A stretch of 9,852 nucleotides of DNA from Spirochaetota bacterium (GTDB lineage: Bacteria > Spirochaetota > JAGLSM01 > JAKPMW01): assembly GCA_029548715.1 (NCBI GenBank), contig JAKPMW010000009.1, forward strand, positions 1-9,852. Direction: 5' to 3'. The stretch's first letter is position 1. Each line of letters opens with the position of its first letter. Under the pieces are notes generated by a model. That model saw nothing but the letters and a program-made list of their open reading frames with translations. It was not told the origin of the DNA and ran no database searches. Below are positions 5,583-9,852 of this stretch, in pieces. Made by a program: the position numbers and the translations under genes.

Positions 5583-6500
5583 ATGAAAAGCTGGTCCAGA
5601 CAGGATCTTGAGAGCATCGAATTTATGGATGAGCACGAGCTTGCCGGTCTTGTGGCCAGCCTGCCTGCCCATGATGGCGCATTTGAGCGGTGTGCGATTA
5701 TCAACGCCCGCTGCGGACGGTGTACCGAGGATTGCCGCTTTTGTGGTCAATCAGTCCTGTCCGGCTCGCTTGTGGCCGGGTGGGATCTTGTTTCAGCGGA
5801 AGAAGTCAGTGCTGCTGCCCGTGATGCCAGAGCCTGGGGGGTTGAGTATTTCGGGATTGTCATAAGCGGGCGTGGCCCGGAAGAAGGAGATGTGCCCAGG
5901 CTTGTCGAGATGATCCGTGCCATGGTATCCGCCGGCGACATGCCCCGCCCCTGTCTTTCTCCGGGGATCTGCAGCAGGGATACGCTCCGGCTGTTCAGGG
6001 AGGCCGGGCTTGTCCGGTTGCATCACAATCTTGAGACATCAGAAAATTTCTTTCACAATATCTGTTCGACGCACAGTTGGCAGGAGCGGTACGAAACACT
6101 GCTTGCGGCGCGCGAGGTCGGGCTTGAGATTTGCTGTGGCGGGTTGTTTGGCCTTGGAGAGAGTTTTCGCGACAGGGTGGATCTGGCGGTAACCCTTGCG
6201 AAACTCTCCCCCGAGAGTGTGCCGGTAAACCTGTATACACCCGTTCCCGGCGCGCGCATGGAAGGGCTGACACCGTTGACCAGCCGGGAGATCCTGCGGA
6301 TCCTGGTCATGCTTCGGGCAGCCTTGCCCGGGAGCATGATTCGGCTGTGCGGCGGCCGGGCCCTGCTTGGCGACTCACTTCCTGCAGCCCTGACCGATGT
6401 CGGAGTCAACGGGCTGATGACGGGAAACTACCTCCTGACCCGCGGGAGCACATACGAGTCCGATGTCGAAATGCTGGCCAGGCTCGGGCTCCTGGTCTGA
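5583..6500 (+). CDS. bioB: Biotin synthase, probably of the anaerobic auxiliary-cluster type
   Basis: BioB is a radical-SAM enzyme that inserts sulfur into dethiobiotin, the last step of biotin synthesis. The 305-residue product has the SAM-cluster motif C47-x3-C51-x2-C54 followed by GQS, plus HHNLETSENFF (147-157), GGLFGLGES (186-194), ESVPVN (211-216) and RLCGGRALL (254-262, R259 aligned with E. coli R260). Of the three E. coli [2Fe-2S] cysteines, C128 and C188 match C124 and C184, but C97 aligns with G91 (YFGIV). An extra cysteine, C161, occurs in NICSTHSW, where E. coli has isoleucine. This suggests a different auxiliary cluster. The protein lacks the C-terminal tail of the E. coli enzyme. 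AAGGT 5 bases before the ATG is a plausible ribosome site. No other biotin genes are adjacent. A BioB-like paralog with another substrate is possible but less likely. Confidence 0.88.
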   Translation: MKSWSRQDLESIEFMDEHELAGLVASLPAHDGAFERCAIINARCGRCTEDCRFCGQSVLSGSLVAGWDLVSAEEVSAAARDARAWGVEYFGIVISGRGPEEGDVPRLVEMIRAMVSAGDMPRPCLSPGICSRDTLRLFREAGLVRLHHNLETSENFFHNICSTHSWQERYETLLAAREVGLEICCGGLFGLGESFRDRVDLAVTLAKLSPESVPVNLYTPVPGARMEGLTPLTSREILRILVMLRAALPGSMIRLCGGRALLGDSLPAALTDVGVNGLMTGNYLLTRGSTYESDVEMLARLGLLV

Positions 6501-6502
6501 TC

Positions 6503-9500
6503 TCAACTGCACCCGCTTGTTGTGCCGCAGGTCATGCATTTGAGACAGGTTCCGTTGCGGACCATGGTCATCGAACCGCATGAGCCGCAGATGTCTCCGG
6601 TGTATCCCTGCAGGACAGCCTGACGCACCTTGTCTGTGTTGGCCTCCTGCAGCACAGTTCCGGCAGCGGCCGGACCCTGGATTTTTGCCCGTGTTTCGGG
6701 TGTGGCGATATCGGTTTCGCGGATGGTTTCGCCCGGGCTCATATGTGCCAGATCGGTCCGGCCCAGGTATGAAATGGCCAGATCGCGGAAGATGTAGTCT
6801 ATGACAGACGTTGTCATCTTGACGTGCTGGTGTCCCATGACCATGCCATTGGGTTCAAACCTGGTAAAGACGAAAGCTTCGACGAATTCCTCAAGTGGAA
6901 CTCCGTGCTGCAGTCCGAGTGAGACTGCAATCGCAAAGCAGTTCATCAGGCTGCGAAAGGCTGCGCCCTCCCTGTGCATGTCGATAAAGACTTCTCCAAG
7001 CTGGCCATTTTCGTATTCGCCGGTCCGGAGGTAAATCGAGTGGCCGCCAATGCGCGCCTTTTGGGTGTAGCCATTCCGGCGGCTGGGGAGCTTGCGCCGC
7101 TTGGCGATATACTGGGTCACCTTTTCGACGATCTGCACAACCTGCTGTTGCTGGGGGGCATCCGAACGGACGATGTCTTCCAGTCCCTCAAGCAGGACCG
7201 ATTCGGCAATGGCATTCAGTGGCTGGCTGAGTTTTGACCCATCCCGGTATAGCGCGACAGCCTTGAGTGAGAGTTTCCAGGAATCGGCGTAGATCCGCTT
7301 TATGTCGTCGACTGTGGCCGTATAGGGCAGATTGATCGTCTTTGAAATGGCGCCGGAGATGAACGGCTGCACAGATGCCATCATCATCATGTGGCCGTTT
7401 GGATTGATGACTCGTGTCCCCCGTTTTCCGCAGCGTGATGCGGTATCAAACACGGCATAGTCTTCAGGCTTGAGCCCGGGCGCCCCCTCGATCATCATGG
7501 TTCCGCAGACCCAGTCATTTGCAGCATCAATCTCTTCCCGGGAGAAGCCGAGCGCAACGAGCAGGCTTCCGCCGGCGGCTTCGAGCATGGCTGTGTCGAC
7601 ACCCAAGGTGCTGCGGCAAAACTGCTCGCCGAGGATTCCGGGATTGATGACAAAGGAAATATCAAACGCTGTCGGGAGGAGACCCTCGATTTTTTCCAGG
7701 GCTTGCTTGTCGAATCCCTTGGCAGCCAGTTTTTCGTGGGAAATGGCGGAACAGCCAGCCAGTGTGCCGTGGCCCTTGACGTAATCAATGATCGAGGCGA
7801 TCGCCGAGTCTTCATACCCCAGGCGTTTGAGCGCGGGCGGAATCGACTGGTTGATGATGCGGAAGTATCCACCTCCGGCAAGTTTCTTGAATTTGACAAG
7901 GGCAAAGTCGGGTTCAATCCCGGTGGTGTCGCAGTCCATCACCAGACCGATGGTTCCGGTCGGTGCGAGCACGGTCAACTGGGCGTTGCGATACCCGTGG
8001 GATTCACCCAGGGACAGCGCCCTGTCTGCATCTTCACGGGCGGCCTTGATCAGGTACTCCGGTGTGGCAGATGCATCGATCCCGAGGGGTTTGATTGTCA
8101 GTCCCTCGTAGTCGCCCGAATCGCAATCGTGCGCCGCAGCCCTGTGATTGCGGATGACACGGAGCATGTGTCTCCGGTTTGCAGCAAAACCGGGGAACGT
8201 CCCCAGCTTTGCCGCCATCTCGGCAGAGGAGGATAGCGCGGTAAAATGCATGATTGCCGTTATCGATGCGGCGATGGCCCGAGCCTCAGCCGAATCATAG
8301 GGATGTCCCATGATCATGACAAGGCTGCCGATATTGGCATAACCCAGCCCGGTTGTGCGGAATTTCCAGGAGAGCTCGGCCATGCTTTTGCTGGGGAACT
8401 GGGCCATCAGGACACTGATGTCCAGGACAATGGTCCAGAGTCGGACGGCGTGCCGGAATCCGGCGATATCGAAGGTGTTGGTCTCGGCATCATAAAATCT
8501 GATCAGGTTGAGCGAGGCCAGATTACAGGCTGTGTTGTCGAGAAACATGTATTCGGAACAGGGGTTTGATGCCCGGATCTCGCCATCTTCGGGGCAGGTG
8601 TGCCATTCGTTGATGGTGCTGTGATACTGGACTCCGGGATCGGCGCAGGACCATGCGGCCCGCGCGACCCGGTCCCACAGTTCCCGCGCCGGCAAGGAAC
8701 GCATGGCGTTTGGGATGCGCCCCTCAATACGGGACTGGGCCTTTTCCATCCGGCCCACGAGGTTCCAGTTGGCATCAGTCTCAAGCGCCAGCATGAATTC
8801 GTTTGGAATCCGGACCGAGTTGTTGGAATTCTGCCCTGATACCGTATGGTAGGCTTCGGCGTTCCAGTCGGTGTCATAGACGGGTACTTCGATATCACCC
8901 TTGCCTTCCTTGACGAGCTGGAGGATGCGCATCAGCCAGGCGTCCGGGATGTGGTTTTTTCTGGCCTGGATGAGTGCCTCGGCAAGTTGCGGGTTTTTTT
9001 TCGGATCGACGGCATCCGCGTCGATGACCAGTCCACAGGCAGCAACAATCCGTTGCATTGTGTCACGCATGACCCGCGAGCCGGCCACGAGAGCGGCCAC
9101 TTTTTGTTCCTCGATGACTTTCCAGTCAATAAAGCGCTCGATTTCGGGATGATCCAGGTCGAGGATGGCCATTTTTGCAGCCCGGCGGGTTGTGCCCCCG
9201 CTCTTGATGGCCCCCGCAGCCCGGTCCCCTATCTGCAGAAAACTCATCAGCCCCGACGAATGCCCACCCCCTGAGAGCGGTTCACCTTCGCCGCGGATTG
9301 CCGAAAAATTTGTCCCTGTCCCTGATCCGTACTTGAACAGTCTGGCTTCACGGGTCCAGAGGTCCATGATGCCGTCCGGTCCGACGAGGTCATCCTCGAC
9401 GGATTGAATAAAACAGGCATGGGGTTGGGGGTGTGTGTATGCATCCTCAGAAAGACGCACTTCACCCGTCATCGGATCGACGTGGTAATGGCCCTGTGCG

Positions 9501-9852
9501 GGGCCATTGATTCCATAGGCCCAGTTGAGTCCCGTGTTGAACCATTGGGGTGAATTGGGCGCGCACATCTGGTTGGCCAGCATGAAGCAGATTTCGTCGT
9601 AAAAAGTGCGGGCATCCTTTTCGGATGAAAAGTAGCCGTGTTTCCAGCCCCACCAGGTCCAGGTGCCGGCCATGCGATGGAAGACCTGGCGTGCGTCGTG
9701 TTCATGGACGTGCCGTTCGCTGGCCGGGAGGGCTGACAGTGCTTCTTCGTCCGGCTCGGACCGTTGCAACCACCCAGGAACCCCGGCCTCGGGAATGCGG
9801 CGCGTGACGGCCGGTACTCCGGCTTTGCGAAAATATTTTTGGGCGATGATAT
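6503..9852 (-). CDS. nrdJ: Adenosylcobalamin-dependent (class II) ribonucleotide reductase, N-terminus outside window
   Basis: Class II reductases make deoxyribonucleotides using a thiyl radical generated from adenosylcobalamin, with or without oxygen. The frame is open to the window edge, and the first visible codons read IIAQKYFRKAGVPA, a conserved early segment of the long NrdJ type. The TTG at 9769 is therefore not the start, and 1115 residues are visible. Key residues in window numbering are: first redox cysteine C146 (PHACFIQ), radical cysteine C431 in NPCSEY with the catalytic Asn and Glu, and second redox cysteine C442 (TACNLASLNL). PTGTIGLVMDCDTTG is the typical downstream barrel block. 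The C-terminal 28 residues hold six cysteines (1088, 1091, 1102, 1105, 1108, 1114) in the CxxC...CxxCxxC...GCS tail, thought to shuttle disulfides or bind zinc. The stop codon is 2 bases from the convergent bioB stop. No disruption is seen. Confidence 0.97.
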   Translation of the reverse strand, partial: IIAQKYFRKAGVPAVTRRIPEAGVPGWLQRSEPDEEALSALPASERHVHEHDARQVFHRMAGTWTWWGWKHGYFSSEKDARTFYDEICFMLANQMCAPNSPQWFNTGLNWAYGINGPAQGHYHVDPMTGEVRLSEDAYTHPQPHACFIQSVEDDLVGPDGIMDLWTREARLFKYGSGTGTNFSAIRGEGEPLSGGGHSSGLMSFLQIGDRAAGAIKSGGTTRRAAKMAILDLDHPEIERFIDWKVIEEQKVAALVAGSRVMRDTMQRIVAACGLVIDADAVDPKKNPQLAEALIQARKNHIPDAWLMRILQLVKEGKGDIEVPVYDTDWNAEAYHTVSGQNSNNSVRIPNEFMLALETDANWNLVGRMEKAQSRIEGRIPNAMRSLPARELWDRVARAAWSCADPGVQYHSTINEWHTCPEDGEIRASNPCSEYMFLDNTACNLASLNLIRFYDAETNTFDIAGFRHAVRLWTIVLDISVLMAQFPSKSMAELSWKFRTTGLGYANIGSLVMIMGHPYDSAEARAIAASITAIMHFTALSSSAEMAAKLGTFPGFAANRRHMLRVIRNHRAAAHDCDSGDYEGLTIKPLGIDASATPEYLIKAAREDADRALSLGESHGYRNAQLTVLAPTGTIGLVMDCDTTGIEPDFALVKFKKLAGGGYFRIINQSIPPALKRLGYEDSAIASIIDYVKGHGTLAGCSAISHEKLAAKGFDKQALEKIEGLLPTAFDISFVINPGILGEQFCRSTLGVDTAMLEAAGGSLLVALGFSREEIDAANDWVCGTMMIEGAPGLKPEDYAVFDTASRCGKRGTRVINPNGHMMMMASVQPFISGAISKTINLPYTATVDDIKRIYADSWKLSLKAVALYRDGSKLSQPLNAIAESVLLEGLEDIVRSDAPQQQQVVQIVEKVTQYIAKRRKLPSRRNGYTQKARIGGHSIYLRTGEYENGQLGEVFIDMHREGAAFRSLMNCFAIAVSLGLQHGVPLEEFVEAFVFTRFEPNGMVMGHQHVKMTTSVIDYIFRDLAISYLGRTDLAHMSPGETIRETDIATPETRAKIQGPAAAGTVLQEANTDKVRQAVLQGYTGDICGSCGSMTMVRNGTCLKCMTCGTTSGCS

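Noticed and set aside
9767..9769. TTG at 9769 as start of the ribonucleotide reductase gene
   Set aside because: The frame stays open to the window edge and upstream codons encode conserved NrdJ residues (AQKYFRKAGVPA).

Overview
The window is a compact bacterial chromosomal segment of moderately high G+C. Seven genes plus one further candidate fill almost all of it, and the longest gene-free stretch is the 174 bases between secA and the ArsR-type regulator. I saw no mobile element, CRISPR array, tRNA or rRNA. The lineage is not certain. A long adenosylcobalamin-dependent ribonucleotide reductase, a biotin synthase with an anaerobe-type cysteine pattern and a TIGR01212 radical-SAM protein suggest an anaerobe. 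Spirochaetota is my guess, at low confidence; Deltaproteobacteria-like groups are also possible.

Layout, plus strand: the 3' two-thirds of secA (2-1780) ends in a clear intrinsic terminator (1798-1833). Next comes a regulatory interval with two overlapping sigma70-type promoters, an 8-bp inverted repeat and a CRP/FNR-like dyad. It leads into a small cysteine-free ArsR-family regulator (1955-2257), a short protein resembling the two ends of a class III (glutamate-1-semialdehyde type) aminotransferase (2298-3119), and a membrane-anchored polysaccharide deacetylase (3116-4141). The last two overlap by ATGA, and the three probably form one operon.

Minus strand: an Ogt/MGMT-type alkyltransferase (5036-5536) is followed by, and overlaps by GTGA, a TIGR01212 radical-SAM protein (4143-5039). 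This pair runs head-on into the deacetylase gene, leaving 1 bp between stop codons. Plus strand again: bioB (5583-6500) diverges from ogt across 46 bp that contain a perfect CTGTA-N4-TACAG dyad. bioB runs head-on into a large class II ribonucleotide reductase gene (6503-9852, minus, truncated by the window edge) with a 2-bp gap.

Most genes are recognisable housekeeping functions: protein export, dNTP supply, biotin synthesis and alkylation repair. The least ordinary parts are the ArsR / aminotransferase-like / deacetylase operon, whose middle protein has no lysine able to bind PLP, and the biotin synthase, which lacks one classical [2Fe-2S] cysteine ligand but carries an extra cysteine elsewhere.
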